Part shown: positions 1 through 8,793 of the stretch, piece after piece | Position numbering within the stretch: position 1 is the first letter of the stretch | How the letters are laid out: the number at the start of each line of letters is the position of its first letter | From: Clostridia bacterium | GTDB lineage: Bacteria; Bacillota; Clostridia; Oscillospirales; CAG-272 | Reading direction: 5' to 3' | Assembly (NCBI GenBank): GCA_017504405.1 | Contig: JAFVRG010000002.1 | Location: 117,731 to 181,730 of the forward strand | Length of the DNA: 64,000 bases | Program-made: the position numbers and the translations under genes | The notes under the pieces: generated by a model | What the model was told of the DNA's origin: nothing | The model's input: only the letters and a program-made list of their open reading frames with translations | The model's database searches: none

Positions 1-2736
1 AGCGAAAAAGTTTACAGAAAATCCTACTCCTCGTTTTCGGGAATAGACACGTCATCTCCCCCTTCTCTTATCGAGGGACACAGGCTCGCTGACTGTGAGA
101 ATATGTATATAGATTACGAGGCGGGGCACGGGCTTTCGCTCGAAACAGCTCCCGGATTCAGAAAAATATTCGACTTCGGCAAGAAAATATACGGAATATT
201 CTCATATCGGGCATTTAGCGGAGAGGTGAGCGAGGATTATCTGGTAGTCCACGCAGATGACTGCCTGTACCGCTTCCCCGTAGGCATGCGTGATTCTCTT
301 GAAAGCCTATCACCCATAATGAGCGGTATGGCGAAAAAGCATTCCTGCGCCTTCACGGTGGGAAATTCTCTCTACATTCTCGATTCCGAGAGCTATTACA
401 GGGTGGACGGAAGCGGAGTGTGCAAAAGACTGTCGGCAGAGGACGCATACGTCCCGACAACCATGTACCGCTCTCAAAAATGCGAGGATAAAAACATAAT
501 GACGGACAGGTTTAAAAATACCTTTCTGCTCACCGATGCACAGGAATTTACAACAAACGGCGACGATCTGACGTACGAAATAATCAGCGAGGAGCTGGGG
601 CTCTGTGCGGTTTCGGGGCTGAAAAACAAAAATCAGCCGTGCGTGATTATACCGCCAAATGTTACCATACGCCAGAAGAGCTATAAGGTAATACGCATAG
701 CAGACTCTGCGTTCAAGGGTACAAGCATAGTGTTTGTATCCATACCCGAAACCGTTACGCTGATAGGAACGACGGCATTTCTTGCTTGCAAGAGCCTTCG
801 CTGTGTAATATTGCCGGAAAGTCTTGAAGCAATAGGCACCTCAGCCTTTCACAGCTGCTCCTCTCTGCACGAGGTTTACCTCAAATCGGGACTGAAGCTG
901 ATTGAATACAGCGCATTTCACCTTGTGCCGAGCGATTTTACGGTGTACTACGAGGGCGACGAGGCGGCGTTTTCGCAGGTAGAAATAAAGGGCAAGGAGA
1001 GCTATTTCCCCTATACCCCTATATATTCTGCAAGGCAATCGGAGTACAGTGTTCTGCTCCACCCTGCCTTTTCAGGGTGCAGTGAAATAGACGGTGTTCT
1101 CGTAGATAAGGAGAGCATCCCCCTCGAGGACACACGTCAGGACATAGCGTATACGGCAGAGAGGTCTCTCTTCGGCGAGATAGAAAACGTTTATATAATT
1201 GTCAAGGACCACGTTTCTCTGAAAAACAGGGAGGTGGAGGTTATAGGCAGATTTACCCCCCAATCGGACAGCATAACCGACAAGGACGGCTTCTTCTCGG
1301 TACATTCCGAGACTGTGGGAGCGCCGTTTGAGGCTATTTCAAAATGCACGTCGGCAGAGGTACACGGCGAAACGGTTTTTCTCACGGGAAATCCGTCACT
1401 GCCCAACACGGTGTTTTACTCTACCAAGGATATGAGGGGGAGCATTAACCCCCTGTACTTCGGCGTTTACAGCTTCATAGAGGACGGCATCGGCAACACG
1501 CCCAACGCCGCTATGATAAGCGCAGATGACACCCTGATAGTCCTCAAATCCGAGGCAAATCACGGCTCGTCTATATACTACCACACAAAAAGCGGCACGG
1601 GCGACGACGGGTATTCGCAGGGATACAGCTCAGGCTCTATCGGCAGAGTCAGGGCTGTTGCGAATTTCCTCGACGACCCCGTTATCCTCACCGATAAGGG
1701 ACTGTTCGGCGTGGATATAGACAACGTAAATCTTGAACGGAGCGTATGCCACCGCTCATCAAACGTTGACGCTATGCTGCAAAAAATCGGCACCGAGAAC
1801 GCCCGACTTGCAGAATGGCGAGGATATTTGTGCGTGCTGATTAACGGTGAGATATACCTCGCCGACAGCAGAAAAACATTTACCCATAAAAACGGTGACA
1901 GGGAGTACGAGTGGTTCAGACTGACCGACGTCGGCGTATACGACGGACAAACGCCCGTCTATCACACGCTCACCGAGCCGAGAACCGACAAATACACATA
2001 CGTGGTATGGGAGGGCTACTATCACAAGCTCGGTTATACCGAGAAGGAAAGGGCGGTTGGACCCGACGACCTTCTGGTATCTACGCACGCCGTACCTACT
2101 CCCCCGTATGACAGAACCTATCCGTTTATCATAACGACTGACGAAAACGGCGAAAAAACGGCAATCGTATGCGACACCGACGGTGAAATGACAGGAGGAG
2201 AGTTTTCTCCCGCATGCGAGCTGTGCTGTGTGGGTGAGCTGCTTTTCTTCGGCTGCGAAAACGGCGCTATCTGTTGCTTTAATAACGACAAGAGAAACGA
2301 CGGCTCGGACGAGACCTGCGAGGCGGGTGAAATACCACGCAAATACTACACACACAACGGCAGGCGCTACGTCAGTGGATTTACCACCGCATCAGACGTA
2401 TGCGGACTCGGCGGTTATACCAAGAGCACCGTTGCGGGAAGCTGTGCAATACGCATGAAGGCATCCTCTGCCGGCGTCGCATCGGTATCTGTGTGCACGG
2501 ACAGATGCGGCACTCATGAGCTCGGCGAGGTAAACGCCTCGGTATTCAATCTCTCGGACACCGACTTTTCCTCTTTTTCCTTCGCAACTCACGAGGGCGT
2601 GGCGGTAAGGCTGCCCGAAAGGGAGAAGCGCTGGAACGAAAAGCAATACAAAATTTATTCAAACGAATTTATGCGTCCGTTTGGAGTATACGAGATTTCG
2701 TACGACTACACGGTCGCAGGAAGGATTAAAAAATGA
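1..2736 (+). CDS. Phage tail/nozzle-like structural protein with inserted BspA-type leucine-rich repeats (5'-truncated by window edge)
   Basis: The frame is open from base 1, so the true start lies left of the window; the ATG at 103 is only the first internal Met. The segment around it (ENMYIDYEAG, then ETAPGFRKIF) resembles the start of tail-nozzle or DNA-stabilisation proteins of podophages (P22 gp10 / T7 gp12 type), which list virion constituents and then form beta-propellers; this is inference from motif style. At about residues 183-300 (counted from the Met at 103) sit LRR_5/BspA-type repeats with the recurring pattern I-x-x-x-A-F-x-x-C-x-S-L-x-x-V-x-L-P. The rest is beta-rich without recognisable catalytic motifs. 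It overlaps the next gene by 4 bp (ATGA) and begins the visible part of a phage late operon. A purely adhesive bacterial surface protein is less likely given the operon and the lack of a visible anchor. Confidence 0.6.
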   Translation, partial: SEKVYRKSYSSFSGIDTSSPPSLIEGHRLADCENMYIDYEAGHGLSLETAPGFRKIFDFGKKIYGIFSYRAFSGEVSEDYLVVHADDCLYRFPVGMRDSLESLSPIMSGMAKKHSCAFTVGNSLYILDSESYYRVDGSGVCKRLSAEDAYVPTTMYRSQKCEDKNIMTDRFKNTFLLTDAQEFTTNGDDLTYEIISEELGLCAVSGLKNKNQPCVIIPPNVTIRQKSYKVIRIADSAFKGTSIVFVSIPETVTLIGTTAFLACKSLRCVILPESLEAIGTSAFHSCSSLHEVYLKSGLKLIEYSAFHLVPSDFTVYYEGDEAAFSQVEIKGKESYFPYTPIYSARQSEYSVLLHPAFSGCSEIDGVLVDKESIPLEDTRQDIAYTAERSLFGEIENVYIIVKDHVSLKNREVEVIGRFTPQSDSITDKDGFFSVHSETVGAPFEAISKCTSAEVHGETVFLTGNPSLPNTVFYSTKDMRGSINPLYFGVYSFIEDGIGNTPNAAMISADDTLIVLKSEANHGSSIYYHTKSGTGDDGYSQGYSSGSIGRVRAVANFLDDPVILTDKGLFGVDIDNVNLERSVCHRSSNVDAMLQKIGTENARLAEWRGYLCVLINGEIYLADSRKTFTHKNGDREYEWFRLTDVGVYDGQTPVYHTLTEPRTDKYTYVVWEGYYHKLGYTEKERAVGPDDLLVSTHAVPTPPYDRTYPFIITTDENGEKTAIVCDTDGEMTGGEFSPACELCCVGELLFFGCENGAICCFNNDKRNDGSDETCEAGEIPRKYYTHNGRRYVSGFTTASDVCGLGGYTKSTVAGSCAIRMKASSAGVASVSVCTDRCGTHELGEVNASVFNLSDTDFSSFSFATHEGVAVRLPEREKRWNEKQYKIYSNEFMRPFGVYEISYDYTVAGRIKK

Positions 2737-3605
2737 GCATACAGAAAATAAGCGATGCTGAATTCAAAAGAGCGAGCGTTTCCTCGCTCCCTATAAGACC
2801 TAATTCAAGCTCTCTGTACGGCGGCACGTCGCTGTCCGCAACCGAGCTGCGTGCGGCGTTTGACAGAGCGCCTGCTCTCATTATGGCAAAGCTCAACGAG
2901 CTGATAGACTCGGTGACGGGCAACGCTGACGGCGACGGACATATTTCAAGGCAGATTCTGACGGGACTGTCCGACAGCCACACCCTTAGCGACTTTTTTG
3001 CGGATATACTCAGCGGCGAGCTGTCAAAATACCTGTACGTGGGCGATGAAACGCTCTATAACGCAGTATCCCGTTCGGCATCCGAGAGAGGGGATGCGGT
3101 AAAGAGCATAACCTACGACATTGAGAGCAATAAAATTTTATACCGCACAACCGACGGTGAGGAATTTTCCGTATCGCTGCCCGAGTCGGGAATTGACAGC
3201 TACGTAGCGGAAAAGAAGCAGGAAATCAGCGGCTACATAGAAAGCGAGCTTAACGGCTTCCGTTATGCCGATTTCGGCGGTGAGGCGGCGAGCTACACAT
3301 TAGAGGCGGAAAGGGAATATGCCCTCTCGGGATTTTCTGCGCTTTCCGTTACACTTCCCTCACCTGTCGAGGCAGGATTTTGCTCGATTGTGCATTTTTC
3401 GGTCTCTGACGCAACTAAGATAACCCTGCCCGAAACGGCGAACGTAATGACTGCGTCGGGAGAGAGCGTCGATACTGCGGTAATATACCTCGGCGACGAC
3501 GTCAGCGGCGTATCCGTTTCGCTCTGCGACGGATACAGATACACTCTTATGTTTATTCACGACGGAGAAGCGCTCACCTGTACAGTAAACAGGAGGGCTA
3601 TCTGA
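2733..3605 (+). CDS. Phage tail-fibre/baseplate-type protein, hypothetical
   Basis: A 290-aa protein starting at an ATG that overlaps the preceding stop by 4 bp. Residues about 20-65 (PIRPNSSSLYGG, then a helix ending in AKLNELID) resemble the N-terminal attachment region of small tail-fibre or baseplate proteins found in Clostridia prophages, which is a family impression and not a database match. A short helical stretch (about residues 158-175) is followed by a beta-rich C-terminal half of the kind that makes receptor-binding heads. No enzymatic motif, signal peptide or membrane segment is visible. Its place between the nozzle-like protein and further small structural genes fits a virion component. 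Confidence 0.5.
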   Translation: MSIQKISDAEFKRASVSSLPIRPNSSSLYGGTSLSATELRAAFDRAPALIMAKLNELIDSVTGNADGDGHISRQILTGLSDSHTLSDFFADILSGELSKYLYVGDETLYNAVSRSASERGDAVKSITYDIESNKILYRTTDGEEFSVSLPESGIDSYVAEKKQEISGYIESELNGFRYADFGGEAASYTLEAEREYALSGFSALSVTLPSPVEAGFCSIVHFSVSDATKITLPETANVMTASGESVDTAVIYLGDDVSGVSVSLCDGYRYTLMFIHDGEALTCTVNRRAI

Positions 3606-4579
3606 TGCTGAGGCTGAAAAACCGCAAGCTCAACAGGCAAAAGCCCATTGACAGAGTAGAAATAGGCTACGAGAAAAGCGCAAGCGGCTTCCATGCGGAT
3701 TGCGAAAACGCAACAGGGTGTGCAATAAAATCTCTGGATTTTGAGGGGGCAAGGTACAACTTCATAGCCTCATACCCCGTAACCGACACCGCCAGTGAAT
3801 TTTACGGCAAATACGCAACAACGGTTGCCGTCGGGAGCAAAAACTGCATAAAGCAATATTCTGAAAAGACGTTGGAAATTCCCGACGGAAACAGTAAAAA
3901 TCATGGGGTTATAATCTTTGACAAATGGCGGTCTATATCTGTCAACCGATACTATTTTATATCCTTTGACTACGAAATTACCCCCTATGAGGACGGCAGT
4001 ATTCCACCGGTTTATATGGCATTTGCGTTCGGGCGTTCGAGCGCCCCTACTGACTATGAGATTCAATATCGAATCTACACTCTCATAAATAAAAACAACG
4101 AGAGCTCCGGCAGTTTTTCCGTCATTCTCATATACTCGTCGAGCACGGAATATTACTCGGGCGTTCCGATTCTCAAATTTATGTTTAATTCCAATTCTAA
4201 CAGTGCTATGGTCGGAAACGGAAAAATTACGGTAAGAAACGTGATATGGAGCGATGTCCAGGGATGGAACGACCAAGAGCACGCAGACGATTTTATTGAC
4301 GAGCGTGAGGTTCTGAAATTCTATACCGACCAGCCGTTAGGCGCATGCGCCGATGCACAGGACGAGGTGAAAATCGAGGCGAGCACGGGGAAAATAAAAA
4401 TTTGGAAGAGGACAGCATACGCCAACCGAACGGTCTATGCAATAGATACTCCCCACGAGCTTACACTACCCTACGACACCCCGATTATGCTCTGTGAGGG
4501 CGAGCCCAACAGAGTTTACCTGAAATCCCCGAGCCCCCCTCTGAAAATGACGGTAAAATATTTTTCTAAGGAGAGGTAA
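3605..4579 (+). CDS. Phage structural protein, hypothetical (beta-rich)
   Basis: A 324-aa protein whose ATG shares one base with the previous TGA, so it is translationally coupled. After a basic N-terminus (KNRKLNRQKPIDR) the sequence is rich in Tyr, Ser and alternating hydrophobic residues, with a long central part that could be a carbohydrate-binding-like beta-sandwich. I recognise no family. Its middle section (about 3880-4250) is more A/T-rich than its neighbours, which may mark a recently exchanged receptor-binding segment. The operon position supports a tail appendage role. Confidence 0.45.
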   Translation: MLRLKNRKLNRQKPIDRVEIGYEKSASGFHADCENATGCAIKSLDFEGARYNFIASYPVTDTASEFYGKYATTVAVGSKNCIKQYSEKTLEIPDGNSKNHGVIIFDKWRSISVNRYYFISFDYEITPYEDGSIPPVYMAFAFGRSSAPTDYEIQYRIYTLINKNNESSGSFSVILIYSSSTEYYSGVPILKFMFNSNSNSAMVGNGKITVRNVIWSDVQGWNDQEHADDFIDEREVLKFYTDQPLGACADAQDEVKIEASTGKIKIWKRTAYANRTVYAIDTPHELTLPYDTPIMLCEGEPNRVYLKSPSPPLKMTVKYFSKER

Positions 4580-4580
4580 T

Positions 4581-4808
4581 ATGCAAATGAAATACTACAA
4601 AATGCTTAACGAAAACAGGGTTGTTGCGGCAGATGCAAAAATATGCGCTCTCACCGCAGAAGGGGCGAGAGCTATGGGCTACTACCCCCTTAAAAACGGG
4701 GAGCTGCCTCCCGATGCGGACAGCTACACCTGCGCCGTGATAACCTACACTCAGGAAAAAGACCATATAAGAGTCAATTTTAAAATGCAAGGAGATAAGA
4801 TACAGTGA
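4581..4808 (+). CDS. Small phage protein, hypothetical
   Basis: A 75-aa protein with an AAGGAGAGG ribosome site just upstream and its ATG one base after the previous stop. No membrane segment or known motif is seen; the sequence looks like a compact alpha/beta domain (GARAMGYYPLKNGELPPDAD). It overlaps the next gene by 4 bp. Similar small proteins between fibre genes are often chaperones or spacer proteins, but nothing in the sequence decides this. Confidence 0.45.
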   Translation: MQMKYYKMLNENRVVAADAKICALTAEGARAMGYYPLKNGELPPDADSYTCAVITYTQEKDHIRVNFKMQGDKIQ

Positions 4809-5206
4809 AATATTTACTTTTCCCCGACATGAGCGGTTACGCCGTTGAGAGAATTGCAAAATTCGAAAACGGCAAGCTCCTTGTCCGTTTTGACGGGGTG
4901 GAGAGGGGAACGATGTTCGTCTCGGATGCCGCCATACCGATAACCAACGGCTGTGCGATGCTGTCCACACGCAGCGTATCCGAGGGCAGAAATCCCGTCA
5001 GCATTTTCAAGGAGCGCAGCCGTGAGAGCTTTGACTGCGGGTATCTTGTCAGGGAGGAAAATTCCCTGCGCCCCGAAATCGACAGCCTTGAAACCGATTT
5101 CATATACCTCAAAAATCAGCTCTACACAGAAAGAGAGGCACGCCTCTCTCTCGAAAAGAGGATTGCCGACCTCGAGGAAAAAATCAACGGCTATAAAATT
5201 TTTTAG
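4805..5206 (+). CDS. Phage protein with C-terminal coiled coil, hypothetical
   Basis: A 133-aa protein starting at GTG 4805 inside the previous stop (GTGA overlap). The N-terminal 80 residues look like a small beta domain (RFDGVERGTMFVSDAAIP); the last 45 residues form a clear heptad-rich coiled coil (EIDSLETDFIYLKNQL then LEKRIADLEEKI). This layout suits a trimeric fibre tip, a tail accessory protein or a holin-associated spacer. No family is recognised. Confidence 0.45.
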   Translation: MKYLLFPDMSGYAVERIAKFENGKLLVRFDGVERGTMFVSDAAIPITNGCAMLSTRSVSEGRNPVSIFKERSRESFDCGYLVREENSLRPEIDSLETDFIYLKNQLYTEREARLSLEKRIADLEEKINGYKIF

Positions 5207-5216
5207 GAGATAAATT

Positions 5217-5840
5217 ATGAAAAGAACAGTAATATCATTGATTATTGCCCTGTCGCTTCTCTTTGTCCTCGGCATATCCGTATACGCAGGCGAGGGCGAC
5301 ACCGCTCCCGCCACGGAGAGTGCCGAGACCGCAGAGGAAAAGGCTGCGGGCGCAGCCGAGGATGCTACAATGAGCGCACAGCTCTCCCGCCTTTTGTCCG
5401 AAAATACGGCGGAGATTTTCAGTGCACTCACGCTCGCATGCTCACTGTTGATTGCGGCACTCTATAAAAAGGGACTTCTGCCGTCGGTATCAAAATCCCT
5501 CGGGCTCATAAACGAAAGCACGGGCGCTGTGCTCAAAAAGGTATGCGAATACTCTGAGAGCACCGACGAGGCGATAAGCGAGCTTGCAAGCGAGGCAAAG
5601 CCGCTGATTGAAATAATCTCGACCTTTACCGACGCCGCACAGAAGATGACCGCAGACGGCGAAAGGCTCGCAGAGGAGCTGTCCCGCATAGGCTCGGACA
5701 CCGAGCGCCTGCAAAAAATAATCGAGGTGCAAAACGAGATGCTGTACACGGTTTTTATGTCAGCGAGCATACCTCAGTATCAGAAGGACGCTCTCGGCGA
5801 GGTTTACGCAAAAATCAAAGCCCTGACAAAGGGGGCGTAA
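5217..5840 (+). CDS. Secreted or membrane-anchored phage protein, hypothetical
   Basis: A 207-aa protein with a typical N-terminal signal or anchor (KR followed by about 17 hydrophobic residues and a VYAGE junction near residue 25), an acidic Ala/Glu-rich linker, a second hydrophobic stretch (about residues 65-85, ALTLACSLLIAALY) and a long helical C-terminus likely to be coiled coil. It has a good ribosome site (TTAGGAGATAAATT). It lies beside two further membrane proteins, so the three could form a lysis or host-envelope module; no endolysin domain is present. Confidence 0.45.
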   Translation: MKRTVISLIIALSLLFVLGISVYAGEGDTAPATESAETAEEKAAGAAEDATMSAQLSRLLSENTAEIFSALTLACSLLIAALYKKGLLPSVSKSLGLINESTGAVLKKVCEYSESTDEAISELASEAKPLIEIISTFTDAAQKMTADGERLAEELSRIGSDTERLQKIIEVQNEMLYTVFMSASIPQYQKDALGEVYAKIKALTKGA

Positions 5841-5844
5841 TACC

Positions 5845-6198
5845 GTGAAAGCAAGTATACTACGCATATGCGCCCGTGTGCTTGGACTGACGCTTTGCAC
5901 CGTGCCTGCCGCAATAGCGGTTCTGGAGCATTTTCCGATATGGATAGGGGAGGGCATCCGCCCAACCCTGTCCGCTATGTCGGTAATTATGCTGGTGCTG
6001 GCAGCGATTCCGCTGAAAAGAGCGATTTCAAAATATCTTGAAAGCCCGTCGGCGTGGAGCATCTGGCTGGCTATATGGGCGCTCTCTACCCTGCTCACGG
6101 GGATTATGGACAGTATAGCGAGAATAGCACTCGTTGCATTCGTGGGCAACGCACTCGGAGCCGTTTGCTTTCGGCTCGCAAGAGAAAGGAAGGACTAA
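5845..6198 (+). CDS. Small membrane protein in phage operon (holin-like candidate)
   Basis: A 117-aa protein starting at GTG 5845, four bases after the previous stop. It has three predicted membrane segments (about residues 10-27, 41-57 and 69-100) and a short basic C-terminal tail (RLARERKD). Size and topology fit a class I holin, but holins are defined by function and no conserved signature is visible. Its stop abuts the next ATG directly. Confidence 0.4.
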   Translation: MKASILRICARVLGLTLCTVPAAIAVLEHFPIWIGEGIRPTLSAMSVIMLVLAAIPLKRAISKYLESPSAWSIWLAIWALSTLLTGIMDSIARIALVAFVGNALGAVCFRLARERKD

Positions 6199-7086
6199 AT
6201 GGAAAAAGGATTTGACGCATGGGGGGCAGCGCAGAGGCTGAGCAACAGCGCAGCCGATAGGGTGCGCCGCAGCTTTGGCGATTACGTAAACGAGATATGC
6301 CTCGCCGTATGCATAATTTTCACTGTTGCCATACCTCTGGTTACGGTCAGATTTGTAAACCCTCTCTCACCCGAATTTTTGGCGAATACGGTATATATGG
6401 TTATATCGACCTATACCTGCTACTTGGTTTTTATACCAAGCGGAAAGAGGGACGAGCTGGCAAACGGAGGCTATAACGGCAATACGGTGTGGGAGGCGCT
6501 CTGCGATAAAATACGTGAGGGCTCAATGATAACAGAGTTTTGCGCCTATTGCGAAAGAGAGGCACAGAGGGAGGCGAAGGATTCTGCCCTGCGACTTGCG
6601 AGCCTTGCCTGCATTGACGGGCAAAAATACCTGTCGGTCTATGCCCCTATGAAAAAAGCGCAGCTAAAACAGGAATTGAGTGCTGGCAGAATAACCAAGG
6701 AGCAGTACCGCATACTGCGCCGTGCCAACTCGCAGAGGGTAAGGCCGATATCCGCCTCACTCATACTGTCAAGAGCAAAGGAAGTAAGCATAAACGATGC
6801 CGGACGTAAGAGTCTGTCCTACGAGCAATCCGCCGCAATGCGAAAGCCGTTTCTGATACTTATATCCTCGGTTTCGCTTGCGTGTGCGGTGCTGATTCCG
6901 ACAAAGACCTTCGGCGTTGCGGTAATCGTCAGCATCATCAGCAGAATTTTTGGTATATGTATGGCATCCTTTGCAGGATACAACGTAGGAGTTCGACAGA
7001 TAAGGTGGGAAAACGCCCGCACGGACGGAAAAATTCTGTTTATCAGAAAATTTCTGGAACGCACAAAGAGCAATGAAGAAGTTTAA
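6199..7086 (+). CDS. Membrane protein in phage operon, hypothetical
   Basis: A 295-aa protein with two N-terminal membrane segments (about residues 33-50 and 62-76), a charged cytoplasmic helical middle (about 80-210) and two C-terminal membrane segments (about 214-260). No family is recognised. It starts immediately after the preceding stop and overlaps terS by 14 bp, so it belongs to the same transcript. A membrane protein this close to the terminase genes is unusual for a tailed phage. Confidence 0.45.
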   Translation: MEKGFDAWGAAQRLSNSAADRVRRSFGDYVNEICLAVCIIFTVAIPLVTVRFVNPLSPEFLANTVYMVISTYTCYLVFIPSGKRDELANGGYNGNTVWEALCDKIREGSMITEFCAYCEREAQREAKDSALRLASLACIDGQKYLSVYAPMKKAQLKQELSAGRITKEQYRILRRANSQRVRPISASLILSRAKEVSINDAGRKSLSYEQSAAMRKPFLILISSVSLACAVLIPTKTFGVAVIVSIISRIFGICMASFAGYNVGVRQIRWENARTDGKILFIRKFLERTKSNEEV

Positions 7087-7432
7087 GAAAAAATATACGA
7101 AAATGCTCCTCGACTACACAGCCCTGTGCGTTGGCGAGGAGGGGCGATTGCAGTCACTCATCAGGGACGGGCTCCCCTCTCTTGAAAAGTTCGCCTGCTC
7201 TATCGACACCACACGCCATCAGTTAGACCTGTGGGCGGGCGAAAACCGAAAATTTGCAGACGCTATGGGAGAGGCAGAGGAGCGTATATGCGACCTGATA
7301 ACCGATGCGGCGGCATTTAAGCTCATAGACCCCTCATTCGTCAAATTCCTGCTCGGCAACAAATACGGCAAAAACGAGGAGGGGGTGTGCCATGAGCCAC
7401 CCTTTGAAATAAATCTTACGGTGGTGAAGTAA
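7073..7432 (+). CDS. Phage terminase small subunit (probable)
   Basis: A 119-aa protein directly upstream of, and overlapping by one base, the large terminase. The basic N-terminus is followed by helices compatible with the small-terminase DNA-recognition fold (SLEKFACSIDTTRHQLDLW), and the middle (EERICDLITDAAAFKLID) resembles the oligomerisation region of gp3-like DNA-packaging proteins. It would bind the phage pac site and hand DNA to the large subunit. The call rests mainly on size and on its position before terL. Confidence 0.6.
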   Translation: MKKFKKKYTKMLLDYTALCVGEEGRLQSLIRDGLPSLEKFACSIDTTRHQLDLWAGENRKFADAMGEAEERICDLITDAAAFKLIDPSFVKFLLGNKYGKNEEGVCHEPPFEINLTVVK

Positions 7433-8793
7433 TGGATATATCCGTAAGCAACAAGCAATATCTTTTCATAACCTCGGAGCACAACGAAACGCTTTTCGGC
7501 GGTGCGGCAGGGGGCGGTAAGTCCTACGGTCAGCTGGTTGACGCTCTTCTCTACGCCCTAAAATATCCGAAGTCAAAGCAGCTGATACTCAGGCGCACCT
7601 TCAGCGAGCTGGAAAAATCACTCATAAGAGTGAGCCTCTCCCTGTACCCGAGAGAGATATACACATATAACGCATCAAAGCATACAGGCAGGTTCAAAAA
7701 CGGCAGTATAGTCGATTTCGGCTACTGTGCAAACGAGAACGACGTCTATCAGTATCAGTCGGCGGAATACGACGTCATACGCTTTGACGAGCTGACGCAT
7801 TTCACCGAATTCCAGTACCTTTACCTCATATCGAGAATACGAGGTGCAAACGGATACCCGAAGATGATAAAATCCTCGACTAACCCCGGGGGTGTCGGAC
7901 ATTCCTGGGTGAAGGCACGCTTCGTTGACGTCGGGGAGGCAGGAACGCCCTACACGGACGCTGACGGCAGGAGCCGTATATTCATTCCGTCAAGGGTTGA
8001 TGATAACACCTTCCTCATGAAAAGCGACCCCGACTACAAAAAGCGCCTGCTCTCCCTGCCCAAAAATCAGGTGAAGGCTCTTTTGTACGGAGATTGGAAC
8101 ATTTTTGAGGGACAGTATTTCTCGGAATTTGACTACTCGGTGCATACGGTATCCCCATTTGAAATACCGTCGCATTGGCGCAGATACCGAACAGTTGACT
8201 ACGGACTTGACAGGCTGGCGTGCCTGTGGGTGGCAATCAGCCCCTTGGGTGAAATGTACGTTTACCGTGAGCTGTGCGTCAGCAACCTGATGATAAGCGA
8301 GGCGGCGGAGAGGATAATAGCAAAAACAGGCGTAAACGAGCAAATATACGCCACCCTTGCCCCTCCTGACCTTTTCAGTCGCTCGCAGGAATCGGGAAAG
8401 AGCAAGGCGCTCCTGTTCGAGGAAAACGGCGTAAGGTTTACAAAATCATCAAACAACCGAGAGGCAGGCTGGCTATGCGTGAAGGAGCTGCTCAAAAGAG
8501 ATGCAAACGGCGAGAGCCGACTGAAAATCTTCCGCACTTGTACCGAGCTGATAAAATGCCTGCCTATGCTCGAAACAGACCCGTTAAAGCCGAGCGATAC
8601 AAAGAACGAGCCCCACGAAATAACTCACGCCCCCGATGCGCTCCGAGGCTTCGCCATCTTCTACACAAGACCGAGCGAGCCTAAAAACGGTCGGGTAAAG
8701 CGGCAGTGGAGCGAGGATATGTGGCAGGACTATTATTCTGCGGATTCCAAGGGGCGTGAATACTTAATCAAAAAATACGGAGAACCGATATGA
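7432..8793 (+). CDS. terL: Phage terminase large subunit (DNA-packaging ATPase/nuclease)
   Basis: A 453-aa protein of typical family length. The N-terminal ATPase shows Walker A at about residues 24-31 (GAAGGGKS) and Walker B at about 115-120 (VIRFDE), followed by the coupling motif SSTNPGG near 149-154. The C-terminal RNase H-like nuclease starts with the metal-binding Asp in TVDYG (about 256), and a late acidic residue lies in THAPDALRG (about 407). The enzyme cuts concatemeric phage DNA and drives it through the portal. It overlaps the small subunit by 1 bp and the portal gene by 4 bp. All expected motifs are intact, so this module looks functional and not decayed. Confidence 0.92.
   Translation: MDISVSNKQYLFITSEHNETLFGGAAGGGKSYGQLVDALLYALKYPKSKQLILRRTFSELEKSLIRVSLSLYPREIYTYNASKHTGRFKNGSIVDFGYCANENDVYQYQSAEYDVIRFDELTHFTEFQYLYLISRIRGANGYPKMIKSSTNPGGVGHSWVKARFVDVGEAGTPYTDADGRSRIFIPSRVDDNTFLMKSDPDYKKRLLSLPKNQVKALLYGDWNIFEGQYFSEFDYSVHTVSPFEIPSHWRRYRTVDYGLDRLACLWVAISPLGEMYVYRELCVSNLMISEAAERIIAKTGVNEQIYATLAPPDLFSRSQESGKSKALLFEENGVRFTKSSNNREAGWLCVKELLKRDANGESRLKIFRTCTELIKCLPMLETDPLKPSDTKNEPHEITHAPDALRGFAIFYTRPSEPKNGRVKRQWSEDMWQDYYSADSKGREYLIKKYGEPI

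Noticed and set aside
1759..2355. 198-aa minus-strand ORF in the phage structural gene
   Set aside because: Antisense shadow; the plus-strand frame is open over the full gene and operon-coupled.
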